Below are positions 46,200-57,785 of a DNA stretch of 64,000 bases, piece by piece; the stretch's first letter is position 1; each line of letters begins with the position of its first letter. Made by a program: the position numbers and the translations under genes. The notes beneath the pieces were generated by a model. The model was not told where the DNA came from and did not search any database. It saw only the letters and a list, made by a program, of their open reading frames with translations. Source of the DNA: Cavia porcellus (taxonomy: Eukaryota; Chordata; Mammalia; Rodentia; Caviidae); assembly GCF_034190915.1 (NCBI RefSeq), contig NW_026947484.1:142822982-142886981 (forward strand), read 5' to 3'.

Positions 46200-47725
46200 C
46201 TTGTACCCTCACTCCAGAAAGAATGGCCAGGATCAAGAAAACCACCAAAAGGAACTCTCCTGCCCTGTTTGTGGGAGTGTAGACTGGTGCAACTGTCATG
46301 CTAAAATGCTAAAAACCTAAAATGCAAAGTTAAAAAGATTGACTGGAGCACTGACCACACAGTTATAGAGTAACTGAAGCATCATCAGACTGTTCTGATG
46401 CATCATCAGACTGTTCTGTATGTTTTGTCACCCTAGTAACCTGTTTGCTATGTCAACCTTTGTTCCCTTCGTGAGAAACACATATTCCTGGAATTAGCAG
46501 ACCAAGGCTGTGAATTAAGAAAGGGCTAACCACCAACTGCAAAACGTCTCTGACCCCACGCAAAGGGGAATAAAGGCCTTCCGCATTCCTGCTCACTTCA
46601 CATCACCCCTTACTTTGTGGTTTAATCGCTATGAAGATCTGTCAAATTTCTAACCCAGTTTCACAGCTTTACAAACTCCATTTGCGCTGTGCCACTGGTG
46701 CCAGCTTAAATAAAAACACTGTTTTTCTTTTTAAAATAAGACACTTTTTTCTTGAATAACATCTTGGGGCCTTGTTGTTTTGGGGGTACAACACCAACCA
46801 CTGTGGAGGTCAGCCTGGAGAGTACTTAAAAATCTGGGATTGGAAGTCCCATTTGACCCAGCTGTTCCACTTCTAGGCATATTCCCAGAAGAACTGAAAA
46901 CAGCATACCACAGTGATATACATGCACCCATATTTATAGCAGCACCATTTTTAATAGCACAAATCAAATGCCCATGAACTGAGGAACGAATAAAAAGTTG
47001 TGGTATTTTTTACAATCAAGTACTACTCACCTGTAAAGAATGAACACATTGAGATTATTTATAAATAAATGGGCGCTACTTGAGACCATACTCATAAGTG
47101 AAATAAAACAAACTCAATGTATAAATACCGTATAGTCTCCCTAGTGTAAGAAATGGTAAGAGTACATAAGAGTTTATGGTAATCATGATTCCCCATTACA
47201 TTGCTTTGAAGCCTTATAATATTTTCATTCATTAGTTGGAATGGTTTTATCCTGGTTTGTTTGATTTTATTATCTGTGATGGTATGAACAGATATTTTGA
47301 AGAAGACAAGTCATTAAAATAGCCAGTGCTCATTTAGTATCATCTTACTCTGAAGTCCTACCATGCTTTTGTTCTTCTGTTTTCTTTGGTTCTATCATGT
47401 TGTGTTTTACTCGATTGCATTATGTGTGATAGTAAATAAATGTTCTATGGAAAATGAGATAATAGAGTAGCCATTGTTTGTTTTCTGTTATTTGGTTCTG
47501 AATGCCCTGTAATACTTTCATTCTCTTTAATGATTTTATACTATTTTGTTATGTTGGATACTATTATATACGAAGTTATGCTCAACTATTTCAAAGAAAG
47601 AGACAGTATGGTAGTGACTGTTAATTACGGGTTGTCTTTTGGTGAAATACTGTGTTGCTTACATTGTTGTGATATGCTTGGTTATGTCCTGTTTTGTCTT
47701 AATCTCTTTAAAATAAAAAAAAAAA
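46200..47725 (+). mobile_element. L1 3' end with A tail, split by a solo LTR
   Basis: 46205-46293 and 46794-47725 together match the end of ORF2 and the 3' UTR of the longer L1 (44350-45390). The sequence ends in a run of A at 47713-47725, preceded by 'cttaatctctttaaaat'. A 500-bp LTR interrupts it at 46294. Confidence 0.85.
46294..46793 (+). mobile_element. Solo LTR (ERV), 500 bp, inserted in L1
   Basis: It starts TGTCATGC and ends 'ggtacaaca' and is flanked by near-identical 5-bp repeats, gcaac at 46289-46293 and ccaac at 46794-46798. Removing it restores the L1 reading 'agactggtgcaac...cactgtgg' seen at 63570. It has an AATAAA at about 46569 ('gggaataaaggcc') and an internal tandem 'catcatcagactgttctgat' near 46380-46420. 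The general look is that of a class I or II ERV LTR. I cannot name the family. Confidence 0.82.
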
Positions 47726-48834
47726 AAGAGAAATCATTGAAACATGAACAGAATTTCTTTCCAAATTGTCAATCAAGAATCAGAGAGCTGCCAGGGCTTC
47801 CCTCACACACAGCTAAACCAGTGAAGAGAAACTACATGGTGACACCCGACCTCAAACATCTCTAAAGCCTCGCCATTCCACGGCCTTAGTGACCATCAGC
47901 AGCAGCAGCAAGAAGGTTACCTCTCCTCAGGCTGCCAACCCTCTGGGTTGGATCTAAGTAGCAGAATTTAATTCCCACACAGAGCCCCATCCGCAAGAGA
48001 AGCTGAGAAAGGTCATTGTTGTTTTTCCAACCTCTGCAGTTGACTGAACCCACTCACACTTGACGTTGTATTCACGCCAGCAGCCCCTCCCCCAGCACTG
48101 TACATTTTTAAACACGTTCCCTATTTAAATATGGAAAGAAATTTGGGGGTGAGAGAACATGGACTAAAGCCCTGGAGCTTGTGTGCCTGAAAATGGAGAG
48201 GGGGATGTAAAACAGGTAGGAAACACACAGAAAAATAATAAAATAAAATGAGAGCCCGGGATGGCCTTGCTCAACACAGCTACCGTGCTGGGTCCCAAGC
48301 AAAGAAACATGGTGACTTTTACCCAAATTACTACTCTGCACCCAAAATGCAAGACAAATCTTGCCTCATCATGGTCTCGGAGTGTGAAAACACTTTGAGT
48401 GTGAAAACAGGGAGTTTATCAAACCAAAAAAAAAATCTATCTGGTAAAGTAGGAAGAGAGTTAAAGAGCACAACTAGGCAAAAACAGGAACAACACAGTG
48501 AGACTTTTGACATGGTACAAAAATACCCCAAGCAGCCAAAGACAACTCTGACAAGAGGTAATTTCAGTGGATGTGATCCTTTCAGATTGTTTCTAGAAGC
48601 TAATTTCAGACATTGCTCTTCACTGGGCTGAAAAACAGTCAAACAGAGCTGTGAAATCTGTATCATGCTAATTATAAAGCAAAGAATAAGGTTTAGAACA
48701 TCAGTGTTACACAAAGTAAAGTGGCAAAAAGAATGTTTCACATGAGAAAGAGGAGAAGCGTGCTAGAATGCCCCTCACAGTCAAGCAGAATTGTCTGTCT
48801 GTTTTTGGTTTGGTTTTGTTCTTTTTTGTTTTAC
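47726..48834. other. Intergenic, no gene recognised
   Basis: A short (CAG)n run lies at about 47896-47911. Overlapping frames on opposite strands (48248-48631 plus, 48331-48741 minus) show no domain. Confidence 0.45.
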
Positions 48835-48985
48835 TTTTATTTTTTAGAGAGGGTGCAACTACTGTATCACTCAGGCTGAGCTTGAATTCACCAGGTAGCC
48901 CAGGTTGGCCTGGAATTCATAGTTCTCCTCCTGCCTCAACCTCCTCTCTGCTGAGATTACCACTGTGTGCCACCATACTGGGACA
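48835..48985 (-). repeat. B1 SINE with internal duplication, minus strand
   Basis: The plus strand shows two successive 'caggctgagcttgaattcac' and 'caggttggcctggaattcat' blocks, then 'ctcctcctgcctcaacctcc' and a 'gattaccactgtgtgccacc' end. The T-rich stretch at 48815-48845 is the reversed tail. Confidence 0.8.
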
Positions 48986-49103
48986 GAATGAGGCTTTTTC
49001 AAGGCTGATATTTCTCTTTGGAGAAATAACATGATGTAAATGTCCTGTGGAAATGTTAACTTCTGTCCCTTCCAGACGATGCACAACTGAAGGGAACACA
49101 GAG

Positions 49104-49174
49104 ACATCTGTGGTTCAGTTGTGTAATTCTCACCTCCTGTGCAGGAGACCTGGGTTTGAATCCTGATCCATGCA
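49104..49174 (+). pseudogene. tRNA-Gly pseudogene
   Basis: The sequence 'tggttcagttgtgtaattct', then 'cacctcctgtgcaggagac' and 'tgggtttgaatcctg', follows a tRNA-Gly from D arm to T arm, ending 'tccatgca'. The anticodon loop reads ctcctgt, most simply a decayed CCC-type. The acceptor, anticodon and T stems all contain mismatches. It lies just outside duplication copy 3, in the same neighbourhood as the Asn and Gln copies. Confidence 0.75.
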
Positions 49175-50088
49175 TGCTTCTCCCACATCTTGTGTCCACC
49201 CTGTATTGGATCTCCCTACAAACAAATTAGGACATTTCTAGGATGCCAACTCCAGAAAGAGCAGTCAACTTAAGAGGAAAAACAAAACCAAACAAAGAGT
49301 GAGGAAACCCACCGAGCTCTCCAATGGCCCTGGTCAGATGAAGGATGGAGAGCAGCGGGCACAGGAAGATCCGTTTTCTCACCTCACTGTTTCACGTTCC
49401 AGCAGGGAAGCTTCTGTTCAGGAACACTTCTTACTCTAGAGCCAAGCAGCACTAGGAGGAGGCCGTGGCCACCCTGGCTCTGGACCTTTGGCAGAGGAGA
49501 CTCAAGGAAAGGCAGCCCAGGGTCATGTGGTTCATTCTCAACTGTTTCCATCAGCTCTTCTCAGTCAAGGTGAGTCACAGACAGACATCGCAGCTGCCCC
49601 TAGACACATTGGGTGACAGCTGCTGATGAATTTCTTTCTAGAAGGTGTGATAAACACATCTGGGTCAGAGCCATGCAGTGACTCCCCAGAGCAGAACAGG
49701 AGATGCTTTTCTCCATCTCTCTACACTTCCTGGAAACATCAGCCTTACACTTACACACACAGCAATTCATCATGGCCTTCGGTCTCTACGGAGACTTTGG
49801 ACTTGTAATAGGTCCTTGAGGTCCCTGTGCCCTCCTTGCAGGTATAATTCTTCCATGGATGATTTTGAGGAGGCAGTCAGCAGCCCAGAGCAGTTCAACA
49901 TTCATCCTGGATCTCAGATCTCTGGTTTTGGTACTGGCCTCACAAAATAAGAAAAACAAAATAAAAGAACAAGGAAACAAACAAAGATAACAAAGAAACA
50001 CACACAAAAAAATGGTCCATTGGGTTTTTATTCTGGAAGCAAATATAGAGGGAATAGGATTCATTCCTCTTTTTAAAGCATTTGGTAT
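49175..50088. other. Intergenic, no gene recognised
   Basis: Frames at 49626-49808 and 49678-49950 have no recognisable domain. An A-rich patch (49950-50010) lies near the edge of copy 3. Confidence 0.45.
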
Positions 50089-50593
50089 AATTAATCAGCC
50101 AAAACGCCAGGAGTGGGTGCTTGGTTTTTGACAGTTACTAATAGCTGATTCCATTTGTTTAATAGACAAAACATGTGTGTAAGCTAGCTGTTTCTTTGTG
50201 AGTGGGTTTTGTAGATTGTGCCAAAGAATCTAGATTATGAAATTTGTGGGCAAAGGGTTGGTCTGACTTTTTATATAATGTGTTGATGCACATGAAGTCA
50301 ATGTTGAGGACCTTTCTTTCCATTTTTGCTATTGGTAATCTACATTTTTTTTGCATTATTTCTTCCTTAGGCAACCAGCACTTCTTAATTTCACCAATCA
50401 TTGCATAGAGATAGTGATTTTATTGAGTTTTTTCTATTAATTTCCTGTTTTCAAAGTCATGCACCTATACTATAGTCTTTATTGCTTCTTTTTTCTCCTT
50501 ACATTGGATTTCATTTGCTCTTGAGTTTCTTGAATTGTTGATTTTAGATCTTTTTTCTTTGCTTAGATGTACATTTGTTACTACGAATGCCCC

Positions 50594-50987
50594 TGTCTAA
50601 GTTACATTCCTCTCATTGCTGGGACAAAATATCCAACACCCAAAATGCAGGAAGGAAAGGTTTATTTAGCTCACAGTATGTGGAGGTTTTAATCCATAAT
50701 TAGCTGGCTCCCAGGCAGAGTGTCTTGGCTCTGGGACAACACCTCACAGCAGCAGCCAAAAAAAGCAACCACAGCAAAACTGAAGTGTGGGGGTGGGCAA
50801 GTCTCTTTTCTTCCTTTATATTACACACAAGCTAACCCCTCCAGGGCCAGTGTGGCATTCACAAAATCTCCTTTCCCTCCTCTTGCACAGAATGGGGATG
50901 CTTACAAAGTAAGAATCCTAGCTCCCTGCTGATTCTCTTAGTTAAACTTGCAAACTTCCCAACTTGCACAATGTATCAACTGTAACA
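50594..50987 (-). mobile_element. MaLR solo LTR, minus strand (copy 3)
   Basis: The plus strand begins TGTCTAAGTTAC and ends 'atcaactgtaaca'. It is the counterpart of 27000-27501 without the ID SINE. Confidence 0.82.
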
Positions 50988-51131
50988 ATCCCTTTTTTGT
51001 ACTATTTTCTGTGTAATGACAACTTTTATGAATTATGTTTTCATTTTCTGAAATGTAGTTTAGTCTGATATATTGAAGTTCTCTTCAGACATTTTTTATT
51101 CACCTCATTTAGAAATCTCTTGCTTAGTGTT

Positions 51132-51476
51132 TGTTATGGTTTATGTAGGTGGCCCCCAGTCCTCATTGGTTTGCAGATTGCATTTGTGATTTGTTCACTG
51201 TGTAGAGCTTGGATTGACGGTGTCAGTGCTACACCCACATAGGGATGGAGCCAGCATACAATGTAATGGCAGGAAGAAAGTGTGTCTCACCCTCTTGCTG
51301 GTTTCTGCCTTGCTGTTTGCAGCTGCCATGAAGTCTAGCCCCACCGTGCCACCCTGCCTTGGAACCAACTGAGTATGGACTGAAACCTCTGAAGAACTAT
51401 AAGAAACTAACCTTCCCTTGACCCAACTTGATGCATCAGATATTTTGTCTCAGCAATGAGTAAAAATTAACTAATA
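51132..51476 (+). mobile_element. MaLR 5' LTR, copy 3
   Basis: It begins TGTTATGGTTTATG and ends near 'attaactaata'. The next bases, 'tttggtaccaagaagtgg' (51482-51499), are the classic MaLR primer-site motif. The matching LTR in copy 1 has lost this end. Confidence 0.85.
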
Positions 51477-52715
51477 TGGAATTTGGTACCAAGAAGTGGA
51501 GTTGTTTGCTGTGACTATACTTGACCATGTTTTTTGAGAGGCTTTGAAAATGGCTTCTGGACAGTGTTTGGAATGGTTCAGACATGTCACCTGGATGTGT
51601 AGAGCTGGAGCAGCATAGGATATCCTCTAGAGGAGATTCTGGTCAGACCTCAGGAGCCCAGAAGTCTGATAGAAAGCCTTATGGCAAAGACCAGGCTTGG
51701 GAGGTTTCTGCTGGAAAGAGGGACAACATTGGTTGTTGGCCTCCCCATGATGTGTGTTATGGCTTGGCAGAAAGTTTGTCTGCATTTTGCTCATGCCCAG
51801 AGACTTTGCCTGAGACTGAGACAAAGGGCGATGATCTGATTAATCTGGAAATGGAAATTTCAAGACAGTTGAATGTTGAGGCTGTGGCATAGCTATTGTT
51901 GGGGCTTTTAGACGGCTTTATGCTGCAAATCAAGAGCAAAGAGCCCAGCAGGATAATTTATAATACTGTGAGTTTGGCCAGAAGGAAAAATCCAGTAAAG
52001 CTGTGGATTGTAAAGACAGAGTTGAGACTTTGATTGCTGAGAAGAAACAGAGAGATAAGAAAGATGGCCTTGAGGCATCCCAGGAAGCAGTAGGTCACCA
52101 CCCTTTGCAGCCTCAAAACTTTAAATGTGAAAGAATTTGCTCAGAGGAGGAAGCTGCAGAGCACCATGCTCCAGAATGGCTATGGAGGCCACATGAGGCT
52201 GCAGAATGGAGGAAACATAGAAAAGCATTTCTTCACAATTAGATTCACAGAGCCCAGTGATCCAGACAATGGACCTCTACAGCCAAGATTGAGAAAAGCC
52301 TGGCTATTGCTCTAGCTGGCAGCAAACCTTGGTGGCATCCACATGTTGCTCATTTTAGGTACAAGGAAAATGCACAAATTCTGAGGGTAAAACAACTTCC
52401 ACCTCAAATGCCAAGGGCCTGGGAGGCCAAACAGTGTGCCCCAGAGAGTGCAATTTTTAAAGATGTAAGGGTGAAACGAAAGGTTCGGTGGAGACCCCAG
52501 AAGCTTGGAAAAGCCAGAAACGTGGATTATCCAAGGAAAGCTGCAAAAAGCAAGCAGTGAGGGTTTTAAGAGAAAAGCTGCAGGAGCTAAAATCCCTGCA
52601 AGTGCCATGGAGGTGAAATCACCCAAGCCTTTTGGAGTTTGCAGCCAGATTGCTTCAAATGCTGAACATGGAACTCTAGGACTTAAGCCCTATGCTCCCA
52701 TGAGGCACTGAGTGG
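51477..52715 (+). mobile_element. MaLR internal sequence, copy 3
   Basis: Gag-derived frames (51584-51892 and 52003-52242) match the copy 1 frames in reverse and those at 36817-37632. An in-frame TAG falls at the end of the first frame (about 51890). A 3' LTR is not recognisable at the far end, where the sequence becomes unique at about 52715. Confidence 0.75.
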
Positions 52716-53931
52716 ACATCTATTCACAAACCATAAGAGACTGTATGGAAATCTTTCAGATAAATTGAGTTATTAAGCTCCATGTAGTTTAGACAATTTG
52801 ATGTAGTATGTTGGGAGGGTCTGAGCTGTAGATCATTGGCACGTGAGGAGGCCGGAGCCTGGTGTACCTCAGGAATGTCTGGAGGGCACCAATCACCCTG
52901 AGCAAACAAGTGTTCCAGACCTGAAAACCCTTCGGTTGTGAGAGCCAGCTAACTACTAGGCAGAGTGGTTTTATATGACATCAACATACCCCATGTACAA
53001 ATAATTGTGCTGCAGTTGTTGAGAACCTTGCTTTGTTTTGTGGCTTTTTTTTTCCCCAACAGGATATAGAGAGCTCCACCTGTGTCTTGCCTTTATTTCT
53101 TCACCTCACTGCCCTTTGTGAACCCCACCTCAGGAAGTTCAGGAGCTGTGCTGATCATGGCCATCTAGCATCCAAAAGGGACTCATGGCATGAGGAAACT
53201 CACCATTTGGCAGGTGAGCGGGACACCTCTGGTGTATGGACAAAAGGGATAGAGGTATGGCGAGATCATCAATATTGAGCCCACTGATGCCATGCTTGTG
53301 TGAAGAAATGAAAGTATTTCTCTTTATCTTTATCTAAACCCTCTCTGCTTGCTTTATATCCATCCATGGTTCCAGAATATGAAAACTGTTTGTGACTTTG
53401 TTTCCATGGTAATAATGTCATTGCTATACATACATCAGGAATCTCATCCCATTGAAACAGGATAGGATTATAAAACTGATTCCCTTGCCTAGATTTTCCT
53501 GGAGTGTCTCAGTTGGAAGCACTTATCACATCAATAGCAATGGATGATTTGAGTGAATGTAGGTTTAGTTTATGGAGGCATATAAGCTCTTTGGCAAAAA
53601 AAAAAAAAAAAAAGTCCTGATACCCCTCTTGAGGAGTTCCCCAGCTTTATGTGAAGAAGGCCCAGGAGCACAAAGACCCCTCCTGAAGATCTTGAGATGG
53701 CAGGAGTTTACCAAAACCTACAGGTATTGTGGGCAGATGTGGATGGTGTCTCAATCACCTTCCTTATTGCTGGGACCAAATACATGCAATTTGCAATTTA
53801 AAGCAGGAAAGATTCACTCTGGCTTATTTTAGAAGATTCAGTCCTTGTGTGGTCAGTGGCCCCAGTGGAAGGGATACAGTAAAAAGCTGTGTAATGTAAG
53901 CTGCTCACTCACATCATTATTCCAGGATGCA
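52716..53931. other. Duplication-unit sequence without a recognised gene
   Basis: It is homologous to 24320-25535 in copy 1. Short frames (53033-53278 here, 24959-25198 there) are partly conserved between copies, but only because the DNA is duplicated. I recognise no domain. A poly(A) run lies at 53597-53613. Confidence 0.45.
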
Positions 53932-54178
53932 GAGAATTCAGAGAGCACCAGGAAGGGAGTTAAACCCTTCCCCATCACACTTTCTGTGCCCCACCTCTCC
54001 GGCTCCAGCCCTGCCTCCTAACACCAAGTCTCCTCTAAACACCCATGTTCCAGTGAGAATTCAGAGAGCACCAGGAAGGGAGTTAAACCCTTCCCCATCA
54101 CACTTTCTGTGCCCCACCTCTCCTGCTCCAGCCCTGCCTCCTAACACCAAGTCTCCTTTAAACCCCCAAGACCCAGTC
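53932..54178. repeat. 123-bp tandem duplication, copy 3 only
   Basis: Two units beginning 'gagaattcagagagcaccag' start at 53932 and 54055 and are nearly identical. The matching stretch in copy 1 (about 24200-24320) has one unit. The duplication arose in copy 3 after the copies separated, or was lost from copy 1. Confidence 0.88.
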
Positions 54179-55913
54179 AGCTGCCAAAAGCCTCACCCTG
54201 GAGCACATGAGGCTCTTGGGGCACAGTGAGATGTGAACCATGACAGATGGTAAGTCCTTGTCTGGCTTCCTAGCAAGGAGAGGCTTTGAAAGGTCTAATT
54301 TGAGATTGATTCCTTATTAAAATTCCAACAAAGCTGACTTCAAAAGAGCCTCAGCACTCCCTCTGTGCTCTTACTGCACTTCTGTAAATAATCAGAGAGA
54401 GTACAATGGACCCAGTCCTGTTTGACAAAACTAATTGTGTTACTGTGATCATCTCTAGTGAACACAGGGACAACGTTAGAGGAAAAAAAGGATTTCATTG
54501 GAAAAGTGGGCCTTTCCTGTATATATCAGATGCTAGTCTTTTTTCACAGATCTTGAAATGTTTTTATTGAAAATCTGTCCTGCTTCCAAACCCTAAGAAG
54601 CTAGAGCTGGAAATCTGATGTAAAGTTAGAGGACAACTTTGGGCCTCTTGCTGGGGTCACCCAGAGATTCAACTGAGATGCGTTAACATTTGCATATGAA
54701 ACCAAGCAGGTACACTTCAAGCTCAAATCTAGAGGTCTTTCTGCTGACTCTCCTGTGGCTTCAGAGAACCCATTTCGTGTTCTTTCTTTTTCCTTTGTTG
54801 ATTTTGGATGGTTTGGTTTGTGGGTCCCTTGTCTAAGAAGCATTGTCTCATCCTTTGGTATTTTCCTCCTGCTGGTCACACTGGATCTGGGCTGTATCCT
54901 CTCAGTGGTCTAAGATGTGCACCCACTGTCTCCCAGGCCATGAACAGTGTACCTGGTGGTCTGTAGAGCAATGAAAATCCAAGACAATCAACAAAGAGAA
55001 TGTCTTCCCTGCGCCTGATGTGGTGACTTACTCATACTTCATACTTCGTTGTGACAAAGACAAACCAACCATGATGCTGACAGCAAGAGGGGCTTATGCC
55101 CTAATTTTGGTCCATCTCTTTTGTATAAGAGCTGGGGCAAAAGAAGACTTGTTTAGACAAAAGCTTTGCATTTAAATGCTGCTACAGGGAAAAAGCCCAG
55201 AGCTTTGGGGTTCCTACAAAAGCCAACTAGAAAAGTGAAACAAAAGTAGAGCCTTTCTTAATCAAAAGCACCAGCTAATCTCCAGGTACCCAGGTTCTCC
55301 CCAGTCAAACACAATTTCCTTGTTTTACTTCCTATGAACATTTTAGACTGTTTTCTCTGTTGCCCTCCCTGCAGAGTGCTCCTCTGCTTCTAGTAGGCCT
55401 GATTTATAAATCACTGACTCACATGAGCGCTTTCATTCAATGTGCACTTGCCTAGGATGATGTTTAGCAGTGCAAGGTCACTTGAAGAGCTTTCCTGGAT
55501 GTGCTCAGGTGATACTTCAGAGATGTAATATGGATTTTTTTCTGTTACGCTTATAAATCTATGGTGTGGTGGAGTGTTTTTGCACATGAATACCGTATAC
55601 ACAATAAAAGAAACTGGGCACACGTGTCCCAGCCCTGCCCTGACAGTCACCAGGCTGGGACTGGGAAAAGTGTGAAGGCCAAGAACACAGAAATGTGACT
55701 TTTATGTGGAGAAGGTTGGAGTGCCGACAGGCAAGTGCTAAACTGGGGCAGAATATATGTTTTCGGAGGGAGGCTGGAAGGCCCTTTCCTTATCCCACAT
55801 TTATGCGCCTTTAGATTTTGTAGTAAGAATGAAATGCCTCGGCTGAGGTAGTCAACAGGCTGAATGCTAATGTGTAGTTTTGTAGGTTCATGTCTGAAGC
55901 AATTCCTTTGCTT

Positions 55914-55985
55914 GGCTCCATGGTGTAATGGTGAGCACTCTGGACTCTGAATCTAGTGATCTGAGTTCAAATCTCAGTGGAACTT
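55914..55985 (+). tRNA. tRNA-Gln(CTG)-like gene, probably inactive
   Basis: The body is near canonical: 'tggtgtaatggtgagcactc', anticodon loop ctctgaa (CTG) with a paired stem, and 'gagttcaaatctcag' in the T arm. The T stem is fully paired because two changes compensate each other (ctgag with ctcag). Against function, acceptor pair 3-70 is C-A and pair 1-72 is G-U. A TTTT terminator follows at 55984-55987. It could be a weakly active isodecoder or a pseudogene. Copy 1's version at 22322 is more damaged. Confidence 0.65.
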
Positions 55986-57756
55986 TTGTGTTTATTCAGA
56001 CCCCAGCAAGTGAGCAATTTTTTTTCACTGCTAACCTGAGACTGAGCTGTGGGCCTTCAGCGACATGTCACATGGGTGTCATTGTGGGAGGCGGGCTCTG
56101 AGGAGCTGTGGTTCTAGAGAGTGAAAGCATGGTGTTAATAAGAACACATTTTTGTTTTCTTCCCCTTTTCAAAAAGTGAGTCTTCATTTCTGCTCCCACG
56201 TCTTGATGTGGAGGAGAGAAAAGTTTCTGTCCAGGAACAGAAGCTGCACAGGGTGGTGATCGCTTTGAGTCTCAGCAACCCTTCTGCTCCAGGGCATTTC
56301 AGCTTCTCAGCCTTGGCCTGCTCCTCGGGGTTCCTCTATGGAACTGGGGTTCTCAGTGAGTCACTGTCTGTAAGGCATGTGGGGGTCATCACATTGGATG
56401 ACAGATTTCAGTCCTCCCAAACTAAGCCCAGGCTTGCTGATATCAGAGGTCCCCCCCCCCCCACTGCCCAGGGACCCAGCCATTTGGCCAGCACCACCCT
56501 GTGACCAGGTGACCCTCGGGCCTTGGAGTGAAGCTGTGCAATGCACAAAAATGTCCTCACAAGTCTCATGCCCCACAATGTCTCTCACCTGGTTCACCTG
56601 GCAAGTGCACCAATTGTCTTAAGGTAAGGAAAGTACAAATGAGAGAAATTGCATTGACAAGAGCTGGGCCCTTGATGACCCAGTCTCTGTGCTCCGAGGT
56701 TGGAGACCTGAGCTGGAGGTACAGTATTTTATCCAAGTGGATTATTGTATTCTGCATGTTCACTCGCTGGCTCTTCTGATTTGGATTTCATTTCCAATTA
56801 CTGGCTCTGAGGACAATGCTGGCCACCTTTGAGTAGCTTGGGAACCAGCTCCCTGGATCAGGTTACTTGGGCAGCACTGGGCTCACATGCTGGGGAGGAG
56901 CTGAGGATCCTGGTACAATCTCCAACAGGAAGCATCACTGAGGTTTTTATGTTCTAGATGTCAGAAAACATTTGTAGCCTGAGAAGTCAGAGACACAGAA
57001 AAAAAGGATAAGAAATGGATACATGAGGAAAAACAGCTGAGAAAGGAGGTGACCTTAGAAAATGGGGAGAAAGGAGAAAGCAGCAGTGGGAGGTGGGGAG
57101 CGCCAGCTTCCCAGGTACGCACTCACACTCTGTGGGTTCCAGAGACCCCAGCTCCTTCCTCTGTAGGTTCCTAAACTGCATGCTTCTGCTCCACACCAGC
57201 ATTTTTTGAACACTGCAAAGTGCTTGCCTGGCACATTTGTCTTGCAGTTTCCTTTGGCTCAGAGGGCTGGGGTGGGAGGCTTGGTCTGCCAGCTCTTGGA
57301 AGCCAAGGGGGGCACCTTGCTGGCTCCCAGGGAGAGAAGGGCAGATGGGAAACACACACCCTCTTTTATTTTCACGCTGGTCTCTAAAATCTGGGATTGA
57401 AAAACAAGGAAATAGACCATGTAATATGTTGTATGGTTGAAAGTGGCTCTGCCTAGGGAGAAGAAATGTAAGAGGGGCCAGGGAACAAGTCATATTTCCA
57501 AGTCAGCTTTAAACACGTATGACTTTCAGAAATTTGTATTAGGAATGAAAACACATTCCCTAAATTGCACCTCCACTTCTCCACCTAAACTGCAGAAATA
57601 TGTGCAGGAGTGAACAGATATGTGCAAAAGAACTCTGAGCACAGCACTATTTGGGATCATAAGACTTAGAAACATTTTCAGAGAGGGTTCATGAGATAAA
57701 CCTTGTACTGTTAGGTCTCCCCTTCAGAGGGTACAGTTTTATCTAGAGTCTGTTAA

Positions 57757-57785
57757 AACAAACAAACAAACAAACAAACAAAAAA
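57757..57785. repeat. (AAAC)n simple repeat
   Basis: This 'aaacaaacaaacaaac' run matches the (GTTT)n at 30858-30875 in copy 2. Confidence 0.9.

Noticed and set aside
53932..54178. CRISPR-like or satellite array
   Set aside because: Only two long units without spacers. It is a simple tandem duplication in a mammalian genome.
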